Positions 55,658 to 64,000 of a stretch of DNA of 64,000 nucleotides are shown in pieces (position 1 is the stretch's first letter; each line of letters opens with the position of its first letter). The notes below the pieces were generated by a model, which was given only the letters and a program-made list of their open reading frames with translations, did not search any database and had not been told where the DNA came from. The DNA lies in contig JAUYMY010000060.1 of NCBI GenBank assembly GCA_030699385.1, forward strand, positions 124,001 through 188,000, written 5' to 3'. This stretch comes from Methylobacter sp. (lineage in GTDB: Bacteria > Pseudomonadota > Gammaproteobacteria > Methylococcales > Methylomonadaceae). Both the position numbers and the translations under genes were made by a program.

Positions 55658-57802
55658 TTAAAAATTAGCTCGAAACCCGATTTCAAGGCTCATGCCGGGT
55701 TCGGGCGCGAAGCTGCGTAAAAAAGAGGTGGAGTTTCGTATCATCGAATCGCTCATATTAGAGGCTTTGCCGAAAACCAGGATTTTTTGCCCGGCTTTGG
55801 TTTTCCAATCATACGATAGATCCAGGTCCAAACGGTCGTAGGCGGCGGTTTGCGTTTCATTCAGGCCGGGTTTGTCCTGCGCCAGCGCGTGGGTGTAGCG
55901 CAGGGCGCTTTGCCAGCTGTTTCGTTCCGCGCCGATTTCAGCGCCGAAACGTAACGGCGGCAGGCGCGGCACATCGCCGAGCGCGTCGTCATTAAATCGT
56001 CCTCTGACGTAATCCGAAAACAAGGTCAGATGCGGTTTGGCCCAAGCGAAAGTCGGATGAAAATTCAGCTCGGCCTCGTAGCCCAAAAAATTAGCGTCGT
56101 TGCCTTGATAACCGTACACTGGCAAACAGTTTTGCAGGTTGGCGCAATCGAGCTGAAAGCGGGACGGGTCAGTGGCCAAATTAAAAAAATAGCCGAGATT
56201 TTTCTGGTAAATGAAGTCTTTCACCTGTTTATGATAGGTGTTTAGTTGGAGCGAGGTTAGTTCGTCATCGAAACGCAAGCCTATCTCATGATGGTCGGCG
56301 CGTTCGCTGTTTAAATCCGGCCTGCCGAATTCAAAGCTGCGGGTCGCCAAATGCGGGCCGGAAGCGAGCAATTCTTGTATGTCCGGCGCCCGCTGGGCAT
56401 GTTGCCAGGCTAGATAAATCGACCCGCCTTTAAATGCTTCGTAATTCAGGTTGGCCGCCAGAGAATACGGTGAATGTTTCAATTGATCCGGCAGGGGTAG
56501 CGGCGAGGGCACACCGGCAACCTTGACTGATGAGACTTTAGGCGTGGTCACCTGATGCTCATGCCGTGCGCCCAGTTCCAGGTTGAGGTCGTCGATTAGT
56601 TCGAGTTTTTCAGTCAAAAAAACACCGAGCGAGTCAACATGCGAAGGCGGCACGTAGGTCTCGACGCCGGTAGCGGAAAAATTGCGGTCTTGCCACTGCA
56701 GGCCGACAAAGCCCGATGACATTTCGCCGATGCGGTGGCCGAGTTCGAAGCGCGATTCCCAGACTTCGTTGTTAAATTGCGTGAACGGCTGGCCGTTGTC
56801 GAGCTCATTATGCTTATAATCGACATAACCGACTTTGGCGGAGGCGCTTTCTATCAGGGGCAGGGGATCGTACAGCATTGCTTCAAAATCGTAGCGCCGT
56901 TGTTCCATCGCGACGCGTACCGATTCTACGTCTTCAGCCTGATTTGGACTATGGCTATGGCCGGGGACGCCGGGCGGCACGCCATAATCTTTGACCATTT
57001 CATAATAGCTGATGCCGATATAACCGGGATCGCCGACCAGGGAAATACCGGCCGAGCCGCCCTGACTGGTGCTGCTGGTATTTTCAATCTCGCCGTCGCT
57101 ATTGTGCGTTGGCTGGATGTTAAATTGCTGGCGAATCGCGTCTTCGTCTAAAGCCAAGCCGGGAATTTGGCTGTTTTCGCTGCCGCGTTGAAAATAATCA
57201 AAATGTACGGCGAATAAGTCCTTGCCGGCGTCAATACCGATCACGCCTGCTTTTTCCTGCGGGTTATGGTCGAAACGGAATTCGGCAACGCCTTCAATCG
57301 GCTTTTCCGGCAAGCTGTCGGGGATGCGTTTATGTTTGACATCGACCATGCCGCCGATGGCGCCGCTGCCAAAGCGTAAGGTCGCGGGGCCTTTGTGTAC
57401 GGTAATGCTGTCGGCCAGCATCGATTCGACCGCCACCGCATGATCGGGGCTCATCGCAGAGGCATCGTGTGCGCCGATGCCGTCATGCATGACCCGAACC
57501 CGTGGCCCGCTCATGCCGCGAATCACCGGCTGGCCCACGCCGGGGCCGTAAGACAGGTTACTGACGCCAAGTTCACGCTCCAGGGTTTTGCCCAGCGTGC
57601 TCGCGGCTTTCAGGCGCAGCTCGTTGCCGGATAGCTCGCTGGTCGCATCGGCTATGGGTGGTGCTGTTCCTTCGACAACCATGGTTTCCAGCTCCAGTTC
57701 GGTTTCAGGCGCATCGACGGGTTCCGCGCCGAATGAAGTGCCGCTTAACAGCAACAGGCTCAGGATGATTTTTAGAGAAAATAAAACAGTAGGTCTGGTC
57801 AT
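55658..57802 (-). CDS. ZnuD-like TonB-dependent outer-membrane receptor
   Basis: The protein is 714 residues from ATG 57802 (GTG 57808 is an alternative), with a signal peptide ending SFGAEP. A plug domain (VSNLSYGPGVGQPVIRGMSG, RVRVMHDGIG) is followed by a 22-strand type barrel ending in Phe (EIGFRANF). The His-containing extracellular loop YGVPPGVPGHSHSPN is a hallmark of ZnuD-type zinc receptors. A second His-rich region is QVTTPKVSS with HEH just before it. The gene lies between two related secreted-protein genes and downstream of a Zur-type operator. Zinc or zinc-complex import is the best inference. Confidence 0.88.
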   Translation of the reverse strand: MTRPTVLFSLKIILSLLLLSGTSFGAEPVDAPETELELETMVVEGTAPPIADATSELSGNELRLKAASTLGKTLERELGVSNLSYGPGVGQPVIRGMSGPRVRVMHDGIGAHDASAMSPDHAVAVESMLADSITVHKGPATLRFGSGAIGGMVDVKHKRIPDSLPEKPIEGVAEFRFDHNPQEKAGVIGIDAGKDLFAVHFDYFQRGSENSQIPGLALDEDAIRQQFNIQPTHNSDGEIENTSSTSQGGSAGISLVGDPGYIGISYYEMVKDYGVPPGVPGHSHSPNQAEDVESVRVAMEQRRYDFEAMLYDPLPLIESASAKVGYVDYKHNELDNGQPFTQFNNEVWESRFELGHRIGEMSSGFVGLQWQDRNFSATGVETYVPPSHVDSLGVFLTEKLELIDDLNLELGARHEHQVTTPKVSSVKVAGVPSPLPLPDQLKHSPYSLAANLNYEAFKGGSIYLAWQHAQRAPDIQELLASGPHLATRSFEFGRPDLNSERADHHEIGLRFDDELTSLQLNTYHKQVKDFIYQKNLGYFFNLATDPSRFQLDCANLQNCLPVYGYQGNDANFLGYEAELNFHPTFAWAKPHLTLFSDYVRGRFNDDALGDVPRLPPLRFGAEIGAERNSWQSALRYTHALAQDKPGLNETQTAAYDRLDLDLSYDWKTKAGQKILVFGKASNMSDSMIRNSTSFLRSFAPEPGMSLEIGFRANF

Positions 57803-57877
57803 AATCACTCAATCATGCAATCAAATAAGGTAGTGGTAAGCAGTGGCAGCATGATTTTTTTTTAACAGTGTATAAAC

Positions 57878-57914
57878 AAAAAAACGTTCCGCCGCCAGTC
57901 AAGGCGACGAAACG
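57878..57914 (-). terminator. Terminator between the first secreted-protein gene and the TonB receptor
   Basis: On the minus strand a 12-bp stem with two G-T pairs (CGTTTCGTCGCC/GGCGGCGGAACG) and a 6-nt loop is followed by seven T. It may make the first gene of the operon the most abundant product. Confidence 0.75.
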
Positions 57915-57940
57915 TCGTTTTAGTGCGCTCCGGTTAAGGA

Positions 57941-58831
57941 TTATAAGCCAGCTTCATCAAAGAATGTATGCAGGCTGCCGACCTCGGTGAGGGCGCCAAA
58001 TGAACCGCCGCTCACGAACACATGGCCGTCTTTGGCGCCGAGGCAAATGTCATTGTCATAACAGCGGGCGTAATAACCGAAAATATAACGGGAAGCCTCA
58101 TGCTTAGGGAAAAGCTCGGGATATACCGCTTCAGCCCAGTCAAAGAGTGCGTCGACCCGTGGCGCGTCCATCGGCTGTTGCTCAATGCCGAAGTCTTCGA
58201 GCACATGCTCAAAGTCTTCCTCCCCAAAAGTGCCGCCGGCATTCAAATGAAAGGCCAGGTAGATTTTATCGGACGGTGTGTGCAGCGCTGTTACGCCATC
58301 CGCCTCGGTAGCGAATAATGACATTTCCAGTAAGTAGGCGCCATCGTCAGGGTTCGCCTCATCGGCTTGGTCGATTTGAAAGCTTAGATGACTATGGATT
58401 TTTCCGGCATTGTCGATCTGACTGATTAAGCCCCGGATGTTTAGGCCTTCCGTTGCTGAAACCCTGTTGACGGTATCCGTTTTGGCGATTGCTATGCGTT
58501 CATTAAAACCGGCCGACAACCATTGATGGCGGGTCGAATCCCATTTTTTCAGCGTATTTTCAATGTGATAGCCGATCAAGCTACCGGTCACAGAAAATCC
58601 AGAGCCGTTAAGGCCTGGATCTTTTGTAATGAATGGTGTCAACGAATTATCGAAACCTACTTCATATAACTTGGCGTTGCCGACCTGTAACGCTTTATGG
58701 TTCGGGTCGACAATAATCTTGTCGTTTTGCAAAGCCAGCTCAATATCCGCATGCGCGGATGTTTCCGCGAATGCGTTGGCGCTCATTAATCCGACTAACA
58801 GCCAGAGCACTGTAAGCTTTAAGTGTTTCAT
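57941..58831 (-). CDS. Zur-site-linked secreted protein with C-terminal Cys module
   Basis: The protein is 296 residues. ATG 58831 is preferred over ATG 58837 because the AGGAG lies 9 rather than 3 bases away. The signal peptide ends NAFA. Landmarks are HADIELAL at the mature N-terminus, HSHLSFQID in the middle, GAYLLEMSLF, and a C-terminal module with VDALFDWAEAVYPELFP and ARCYDNDICLGAKDGHVF. The Cys pair and the His/Asp-rich landmarks could bind metal. It is the first gene after a perfect Zur-type palindrome. The domain looks like that of all3515-type Zur-repressed secreted proteins, which I cannot verify here. Confidence 0.78.
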   Translation of the reverse strand: MKHLKLTVLWLLVGLMSANAFAETSAHADIELALQNDKIIVDPNHKALQVGNAKLYEVGFDNSLTPFITKDPGLNGSGFSVTGSLIGYHIENTLKKWDSTRHQWLSAGFNERIAIAKTDTVNRVSATEGLNIRGLISQIDNAGKIHSHLSFQIDQADEANPDDGAYLLEMSLFATEADGVTALHTPSDKIYLAFHLNAGGTFGEEDFEHVLEDFGIEQQPMDAPRVDALFDWAEAVYPELFPKHEASRYIFGYYARCYDNDICLGAKDGHVFVSGGSFGALTEVGSLHTFFDEAGL

Positions 58832-58881
58832 TGTCATAAACTCCTGAAAAGATAAATGTCCTTGGTATAAGGAAAGAGTGC

Positions 58882-58900
58882 GATGTTATATTATAACATC
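58882..58900 (-). promoter_or_regulatory. Zur-type operator
   Basis: The sequence GATGTTATATTATAACATC is a perfect 9-1-9 palindrome and fits the gammaproteobacterial Zur box (core GTTATAnTATAAC). It lies about 50 bases before the chosen start of the first secreted-protein gene. Read on the minus strand it contains TATAAT, so a bound repressor would cover the likely -10 box. Zinc shortage should then switch on this gene and perhaps the receptor. Confidence 0.88.
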
Positions 58901-59019
58901 TGGCTTTGCAAAACAGTTTTCATTGTCTTTATTTAGAGCTGTCAGGAAATTTGTGCTTATACTGATGGGGCGATAGCGGCTTAAATGCGCATTATCGCCC
59001 ATTGCAGTTGGGTGGGGAT

Positions 59020-59562
59020 TTAGTCTTCGGCGATTATTCTTTTTGCCTTTCTTTCCGCCCATTTTTTGCGTATATGATGTTGCCAGTAATATTTCATGCC
59101 GAAATAACCGGCGGCGGATGAGGTGATGCCCAGAACAAGGCAGCCCAATAGAAACGGCTGCCAGATGTCGCCAAGGCCGGACAACATGCTGTCTAAGGTG
59201 AATTCGAAGTCATCGGGACTGGAGGGTTGATGCATCAGCCAGAGCCCCACTTGATAAGCAAAATAAAACAGCGGCGGCATGGTGACGGGGTTGGTAATCC
59301 ATACCAGGCCTACCGAAAGCGGCAGGTTAGCCCTGAAATAGATAGCGCCGGCGGCGGCAATGGCCATTTGCGTCGGCGTTGGAATCCAGGCGCAAAAAAG
59401 ACCCACGCCAAAAGCCAAGGCCACGGAGCGTCTGTTTAAATGCCAGAGGTTAGGGTCATGCAGTTTGTCGCCAAGAAATTTCAGGCTTTTGTGCTGCTTG
59501 ATGAAATCGGGATCGGGAATGAGTTTGTTAATCAGTTGTTGGATACGTTGTTTTGGCATCAT
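59020..59562 (-). CDS. DUF2062 domain membrane protein
   Basis: This 180-residue protein has the DUF2062 signature: RRSVALAFGVGLFCAWIPTP, then GLVWITNPVTMPPLFYFAYQVG, and a last helix (FLLGCLVLGITSSAAGYFGM). Its function is unknown. DUF2062 genes often lie divergent to or beside comEC, as here. The Lys/Arg-rich C-terminus is cytoplasmic by prediction. Confidence 0.9.
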   Translation of the reverse strand: MMPKQRIQQLINKLIPDPDFIKQHKSLKFLGDKLHDPNLWHLNRRSVALAFGVGLFCAWIPTPTQMAIAAAGAIYFRANLPLSVGLVWITNPVTMPPLFYFAYQVGLWLMHQPSSPDDFEFTLDSMLSGLGDIWQPFLLGCLVLGITSSAAGYFGMKYYWQHHIRKKWAERKAKRIIAED

Positions 59563-59641
59563 TAGTTATTATTGATTAAGGTTACATTTATTTAAGTTTA
59601 TCAGGCTTTTGTGGCCCAAAAAACACCAAGGTAGCGAGTCA

Positions 59642-62020
59642 ATGGTTATTTTTGCCCTATCATTTTTAGCCGGACTCTTGTTAGTCCAACAGCTCTCGGC
59701 ATTGCCTGATGTTCAATGGCTGATAGTCGGCGCTGTGGCGGCCTGCATTATTACATGGTTGCGTTATTGGCGGTGTCTGTTTTTTGTGCTGGGTGTGTTG
59801 TGGGCAATCGCGTTTGCACTGTGCCGGATGTCTGATCGTTTGCCTGAACAATTAGAGGGCAGGGAGCTTCAGGTAATTGGCATGATAGCGGGTTTGCCGG
59901 TGCAGGATGATCGCCGCGTCCGCTTCGACTTTATCCCCAGGGATGGGGTGTATGCCGCGAATCTGCCGGGAGCAGATGCGGCGATCCCCAGGGATGGGGT
60001 GTATGCCGCAAACCAGTCGGGAGCTGGCGCGGCGATTACTAATCCCGCAAGTCAATCGCAGCCGCTACCGGCCAAATTGAGGTTAAGCTGGTATTTTCCG
60101 GATCAACCGGTCAAGGCAGGCCAGCAGTGGCTGTTTACGGTGAAGTTGAAACGTGTCCACGGCAGTTTTAATCCGGGTGGCTTTGATTATGAACGCTGGG
60201 CGTTTGCCGAGGGTATCGGTGCAACAGGCTCTGTGCGTTCAGGTTCAACGCCGGTTTTGCTGGGGCGCGAGGCGGCCTGGCGCAGTATTTCTGTGTGGCG
60301 GCAGCAGATTGCCGATGAACTTTCAGAGCGGTTAGGCCAGCGTCCCCATTTTGCGCTGATAAAGGCGCTGACGATTGGCGACGGCAGCCACATTACACAA
60401 GATCAGTGGGACATTTTTCGCCAAACCGGCACTACACATTTAATGGTGATTTCCGGTTTACATATCGGTCTGGTGGCGGGTTTGGTTTATTTTCTGGCGC
60501 TTAAGGCCTGGTCTTGGATGGGCTTTTTGAGCCAGTCGCCGCAAAAAATAGCGGCAATCGCAGCGATGTTGGCGGCCTTGCTTTATGCCGCGCTGGCAGG
60601 TTTTTCCGTGCCTACCCAGCGTTCGTTGGTGATGCTGTGCGTGGCGATGACGGCGATCATTTTGCAGCGTAACAGTCGCCCGTTTAATACCTTGTCGGTT
60701 GCCTTGTTTGCGGTGTTGATCGTAGACCCGCTGGCGGTGTTGGCGGCGGGATTCTGGTTGTCGTTTTTGGCGGTCAGCGTGATTGTTTATGCAGTGTCGG
60801 GGCGCTTGGGGGGCGCCCGTTATTTTACCGGGGCAGTAAAAGTGCATTGGGTTACTTCGGTGGCTTTGGCGCCGCTGCTGTTGCTGTTTTTTCAACAGGT
60901 TTCGCTGGTTGCGCCTGTCGCCAATTTAGTCGCGGTGCCGGTCGTCAGTCTGTTGGTGGTGCCGCTGTCTTTGTTGGCGGTAATGGTGATGTTCCTGTTC
61001 CCGGCGCTGGCGGACACGCTGTTTTATGTCGCGGATAGTGCGCTGCAAGGCTTATGGTGGGTGTTGACGCAATTAGGGAATATCCCGCTGGCGTCGTTTT
61101 ATTATGCGCCGCCTGCCTATTGGGTGTTGCTGTTTGCCGTGCCCGGCGTGTTGTTATTGTTGGCGCCAATTGGTATTCCCGGCGGGTCGCGTTGGCTGAG
61201 TCTCGCGCTGTTGTTGCCGCTGGTGTTCGGCGAAGTCAAACGTCCCGACGTTGGCGACATCAAAATGACGTTACTCGATGTCGGGCAGGGCTTGTCGGCG
61301 GTGGTGCAAACCGTTAATCATTTGCTGGTTTTTGACACCGGGGCGAAATTTTCGGCACAAAACGATAGCGGGCAAAGTGTGGTTCTGCCTTTTTTACGCT
61401 CGCAAGGTGTGTCCAAAATCGACCGCTTAATTATCAGTCATGGCGACAATGACCATATCGGTGGCGCGGCCTCGTTGATACGCGGCATGGTGACTGATGT
61501 TGTGCTGACCAGTGTGCCGCAGCAGTTAAGTGACTATGCGCCGATGACTTGTAGGGCAGGGCAATCGTGGCTGTGGGATGAGGTTAAATTCACCATACTG
61601 GCGCCGCAGAAACAGGCGTTTTCGACAAAAAACGACAATTCTTGCGTACTGAAAATCGACTCGAAACACGGCGCGGTGTTATTCACGGGCGACATTGAAG
61701 CGGCCGCAGAATCTTGGCTGGTCAAAACTTACGGCGAGGCTTTAAAGGCCGAGGTGTTAATCGCGCCGCACCACGGCAGCAAGACCTCATCGACGGTTGG
61801 TTTTTTGCAAGCCGTACAGCCGCATTATGTGCTGATTCCGGCCGGTTACCGTAGCCAATTCGGCCACCCGCACCGCACGGTGTTGGCGCGTTATCGGGAC
61901 ATCGGTGCAGAATGGCTAAACACTGCAGACAGCGGCGCGATTGGCGTTTATCTGGAAAATAACGCATGGGTCGTGCAGAGCATCAGAGCGGCGCAAAGCC
62001 ATTATTGGAACATGAAATAA
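59642..62020 (+). CDS. comEC: ComEC/Rec2 DNA-uptake channel protein with a repeat insertion
   Basis: The protein is 792 residues from ATG 59642 (an upstream GTG at 59609 is possible). It has N-terminal helices, a periplasmic OB-like domain, a competence membrane domain (TTHLMVISGLHIGLVAGLVY) and a C-terminal metallo-beta-lactamase domain. The last contains LLDVGQGLSAVV, SHGDNDHIGG and LIAPHHGSKTS. ComEC brings single-stranded DNA across the inner membrane in natural transformation. Residues 98-131 of the periplasmic part are two 17-residue units (IPRDGVYAANLPGADAA and a close variant), encoded by the same 51-bp repeat found in nadD and copD. They lie in the N-terminal soluble domain just after RRVRFDF. 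Confidence 0.93.
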   Translation: MVIFALSFLAGLLLVQQLSALPDVQWLIVGAVAACIITWLRYWRCLFFVLGVLWAIAFALCRMSDRLPEQLEGRELQVIGMIAGLPVQDDRRVRFDFIPRDGVYAANLPGADAAIPRDGVYAANQSGAGAAITNPASQSQPLPAKLRLSWYFPDQPVKAGQQWLFTVKLKRVHGSFNPGGFDYERWAFAEGIGATGSVRSGSTPVLLGREAAWRSISVWRQQIADELSERLGQRPHFALIKALTIGDGSHITQDQWDIFRQTGTTHLMVISGLHIGLVAGLVYFLALKAWSWMGFLSQSPQKIAAIAAMLAALLYAALAGFSVPTQRSLVMLCVAMTAIILQRNSRPFNTLSVALFAVLIVDPLAVLAAGFWLSFLAVSVIVYAVSGRLGGARYFTGAVKVHWVTSVALAPLLLLFFQQVSLVAPVANLVAVPVVSLLVVPLSLLAVMVMFLFPALADTLFYVADSALQGLWWVLTQLGNIPLASFYYAPPAYWVLLFAVPGVLLLLAPIGIPGGSRWLSLALLLPLVFGEVKRPDVGDIKMTLLDVGQGLSAVVQTVNHLLVFDTGAKFSAQNDSGQSVVLPFLRSQGVSKIDRLIISHGDNDHIGGAASLIRGMVTDVVLTSVPQQLSDYAPMTCRAGQSWLWDEVKFTILAPQKQAFSTKNDNSCVLKIDSKHGAVLFTGDIEAAAESWLVKTYGEALKAEVLIAPHHGSKTSSTVGFLQAVQPHYVLIPAGYRSQFGHPHRTVLARYRDIGAEWLNTADSGAIGVYLENNAWVVQSIRAAQSHYWNMK
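59933..59983 (+). repeat. 51-bp protein-coding palindromic repeat, comEC copy 1
   Basis: This unit encodes IPRDGVYAANLPGADAA. Hairpin 1 is CCCCA GGGA TGGGG, and hairpin 2 is ATCTGC CGGGA GCAGAT. Both are perfectly paired, with stems that differ in sequence from those in nadD. Confidence 0.9.
59984..60034 (+). repeat. 51-bp protein-coding palindromic repeat, comEC copy 2
   Basis: This is a direct tandem copy encoding IPRDGVYAANQSGAGAA. Hairpin 1 is identical to copy 1. Hairpin 2 is changed to ACCAGT/GCTGGC, which keeps four Watson-Crick pairs and one wobble around a CGGGA loop. Confidence 0.88.
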
Positions 62021-62050
62021 TAACCAACTTCTTTACTCTGTAATTAAATA

Positions 62051-62065
62051 GGACTAGAATAGTCC
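62051..62065 (+). promoter_or_regulatory. Candidate Rrf2/IscR-type operator before the suf regulator
   Basis: The dyad GGACT AGAAT AGTCC is of the ACT-n5-AGT type used by IscR-like regulators. It lies 25 bases before the start of the Rrf2-family gene, which fits autoregulation. Its ribosome binding site is AGAGGTGG (62075-62082). Confidence 0.6.
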
Positions 62066-62089
62066 AGAATTATTAGAGGTGGTTTAATT

Positions 62090-62536
62090 ATGTTGCGGCT
62101 GAGTAAATTAACGGACTATGCAACGGTTATTTTAAGTTTCATGGCCAGAGAAAAAACACAAGTGGCGGCGATGGAAATAGCGGCTGTCACCGGCATAGCG
62201 CTGCCGACGGTCAGTAAGATATTGAAATCGCTGGTCAATGCCGAAGTGTTGGTTTCGACGCGTGGTGCTAAAGGCGGTTATGCGTTGGCTAGAATGCCGG
62301 AAGAAATCAGCGTCGCGACCGTGATCAATGCGCTGGAAGGGCCGATTGCGTTGACCGAATGCAGTATTTCTCACCAAGGCTGCGAGCAAGCTTTAGGCTG
62401 CGATATTGGCGGAAATTGGAGCTTGATTAACCAGACCATTCATAACGCATTAGAGTCGGTGACCTTGGCCGATTTAATCAGACCCGCTGTGTTGCCGAAC
62501 GAAGTGTTTATTCCGGTTTCCAGTTTATATAGGTAG
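62090..62536 (+). CDS. Rrf2-family SUF system regulator
   Basis: This 148-residue winged-helix protein has the Rrf2 start [15 protein letters not shown], the wing block [13 protein letters not shown] and three Cys residues ([15 protein letters not shown]) that can hold an Fe-S cluster. It fits the proteobacterial SUF-operon regulator family (TIGR02944 type). It lies 8 bp upstream of sufB, so it probably senses Fe-S status and controls the suf genes and itself. Confidence 0.92.
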   Translation: MLRLSKLTDYATVILSFMAREKTQVAAMEIAAVTGIALPTVSKILKSLVNAEVLVSTRGAKGGYALARMPEEISVATVINALEGPIALTECSISHQGCEQALGCDIGGNWSLINQTIHNALESVTLADLIRPAVLPNEVFIPVSSLYR

Positions 62537-62544
62537 AAAATTTT

Positions 62545-63993
62545 ATGTCAGCAACTGCACAAGAAATCAATAACCTGATTAGTCAGGATTATAAACAAGG
62601 CTTTGTCACGGTATTGGAAACCGACACCTTTCCGCCGGGATTGGATGAGTCGGTTATTCATAAGTTGTCGAAGGTCAAGAACGAGCCTGAGTTTATGCTC
62701 GAATACCGGCTAAAAGCGTTCCGGCATTGGCAGACACTAAAGTCGCCGGAATGGGCGTTTGTCGATTTCGAGCCTATCGATTATCAGGCGATCAGCTATT
62801 ATTCCGCACCCAAACGCAAAGAAGACGGGCCGCAAAGCCTGGACGAAATTGATCCGCAAGTGTTGGAAGCCTACAAAAAATTGGGTATTCCGCTTGATGA
62901 GCAGGAACGCTTGGCCGGTGTCGCGGTCGATGCGGTGTTCGACAGCGTGTCGGTGGCGACCACGTTTAAAGGCAAGCTGAACGATGTCGGCGTTATTTTT
63001 TGCCCGATTTCGGAAGCCCTGCGTGAGCATCCCGAATTGATCAAGCAATATTTGGGTTCAGTCGTGCCGCATACCGACAATTATTTTGCTGCATTGAATG
63101 CCGCTGTATTTACCGACGGCTCGTTCGTCTATATTCCCAAAGGCGTACGTTGCCCGATGGAATTGTCGACCTATTTCCGTATCAACGCCGCTAACACAGG
63201 GCAGTTTGAACGCACTTTGATCATTGCCGATGAAGGCAGTCATGTGTCGTATCTGGAAGGCTGCACCGCGCCGATGCGCGATGAAAATCAGCTTCATGCG
63301 GCGGTGGTTGAATTGGTCGCGCTGAAAGATGCGACCATCAAATATTCGACCGTACAAAACTGGTATCCGGGCGATAAAAACGGTTTGGGCGGCATTTATA
63401 ACTTTGTCACCAAACGCGCCGATTGCCGGGGCGAGAATTCCAAAGTGTCGTGGACGCAGGTGGAAACCGGTTCGGCGATTACCTGGAAATATCCCAGCTG
63501 CATTTTGACCGGCGACAATTCCACCGGCGAGTTTTATTCAGTGGCGCTGACCAACAATTATCAGCAGGCCGATACCGGCACCAAGATGATACATATCGGC
63601 AAAAACACCAGCAGTACCATTGTGTCCAAAGGCATTTCGGCAGGCAAGGCGCAAAATACCTATCGCGGTTTGGTCAAAGTGTTAAAAAGCGCGGAGAATG
63701 CGAGGAATTATACCCAGTGCGATTCGCTGTTAATCGGCGATAAATGCGGCGCGCATACTTTTCCTTATATTGAAGTCAAACAGCCGTCGGCTCAGGTTGA
63801 ACATGAAGCCACCACCTCCAAAATCAGCGAAGATCAGTTGTTCTTTTGCCAGCAACGCGGCTTGTCGGCAGAAGATGCCGTGTCGATGATCGTCAACGGC
63901 TTTTGCAAAGAAGTGTTCAGGGAATTGCCGATGGAGTTTGCTGTTGAAGCGCAGGCGTTATTGGGTTTGAGTTTGGAAGGTTCTGTAGGTTAA
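62545..63993 (+). CDS. sufB: Fe-S cluster assembly scaffold subunit SufB
   Basis: This 482-residue protein has the family blocks [40 protein letters not shown] and the C-terminal [27 protein letters not shown]. SufB with SufC and SufD forms the scaffold that builds Fe-S clusters, especially under oxidative stress or iron shortage. The ORF is complete and ends 7 bases before the window edge. The remaining suf genes presumably follow outside. Confidence 0.97.
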   Translation: MSATAQEINNLISQDYKQGFVTVLETDTFPPGLDESVIHKLSKVKNEPEFMLEYRLKAFRHWQTLKSPEWAFVDFEPIDYQAISYYSAPKRKEDGPQSLDEIDPQVLEAYKKLGIPLDEQERLAGVAVDAVFDSVSVATTFKGKLNDVGVIFCPISEALREHPELIKQYLGSVVPHTDNYFAALNAAVFTDGSFVYIPKGVRCPMELSTYFRINAANTGQFERTLIIADEGSHVSYLEGCTAPMRDENQLHAAVVELVALKDATIKYSTVQNWYPGDKNGLGGIYNFVTKRADCRGENSKVSWTQVETGSAITWKYPSCILTGDNSTGEFYSVALTNNYQQADTGTKMIHIGKNTSSTIVSKGISAGKAQNTYRGLVKVLKSAENARNYTQCDSLLIGDKCGAHTFPYIEVKQPSAQVEHEATTSKISEDQLFFCQQRGLSAEDAVSMIVNGFCKEVFRELPMEFAVEAQALLGLSLEGSVG

Positions 63994-64000
63994 TTGCTAT

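Noticed and set aside
1-64000. tRNA, rRNA, riboswitch or prophage
   Set aside because: I looked for cloverleaf-like segments, CCA ends, conserved riboswitch cores and phage structural genes and saw none that I could support. A covariance-model scan would be decisive.

Overview
The window reads as chromosomal DNA of a gammaproteobacterial (type I, Methylococcales-like) methanotroph. The main clues are two tandem genes of the methylene-tetrahydromethanopterin dehydrogenase (MtdB) family, a hopanoid cluster that includes the aminobacteriohopanetriol gene hpnO and uses a single squalene synthase instead of hpnCDE, a copC-copD pair, and gammaproteobacterial gene orders such as tsaE-amidase-mutL, proA-nadD-rsfS and DUF2062-comEC. 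Most of the window is ordinary housekeeping DNA with moderate base composition. I found no tRNA, rRNA or CRISPR array.

Layout. 0-15 kb: the 3' part of a hemerythrin-PAS-PAS-GGDEF-EAL signalling protein cut by the window edge, a FUN14-like membrane protein, tsaE, a cell-wall amidase, an endonuclease-type mutL, a methyltransferase, a stand-alone ccmGHI set followed by hemN and slyX, then proA, nadD, rsfS, a yajD-like HNH gene and dnaQ. 15-18 kb: a DEAD-box RNA helicase and a HEAT-repeat lipoprotein. 18-23.3 kb is an accessory stretch: a secreted HbpS/GlcG-like protein, a Tat-type metallophosphoesterase with a 173-bp transposon-like element directly upstream, a secreted protein made of two internal repeats, a decayed ISKra4-type transposase and dispersed repeats. 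23-38.6 kb: dxs and copD/copC, then the hopanoid genes hpnO, hpnN, hpnG, shc and squalene synthase on the minus strand and hpnH, hpnM and mlaA on the plus strand. Isoprenoid precursor supply, squalene formation, cyclisation, side-chain building and export thus lie together. 38.6-47 kb: apt, a small Cys/His protein, gltD-gltB and a ubiquinone-type hydroxylase. 47-54.6 kb: a cold-shock protein, a flavin reductase, a motA/motB pair without other flagellar genes, a GacA/UvrY-type regulator, the two mtdB paralogues, 5-formyl-THF cyclo-ligase and nspC. 54.6-58.9 kb: a Zur-type operon candidate with a ZnuD-like TonB receptor between two related secreted proteins. 59-64 kb: a DUF2062 gene, comEC, an Rrf2-type suf regulator and sufB.

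The most unusual signal is a 51-bp element that encodes 17 in-frame residues inside three unrelated proteins. It is a tandem pair in NadD, a tandem pair in ComEC and a single copy in CopD. All five copies are in the same reading frame, and two short hairpins are kept through compensatory base changes. This looks like a protein-coding palindromic repeat family. Second in interest is the zinc-type locus, which has a perfect Zur-like operator and two paralogous secreted proteins sharing a C-terminal Cys-containing module. Third is the short element with a 38-bp terminal inverted repeat and an exact 8-bp target duplication, inserted just before the ribosome binding site of the metallophosphoesterase gene.
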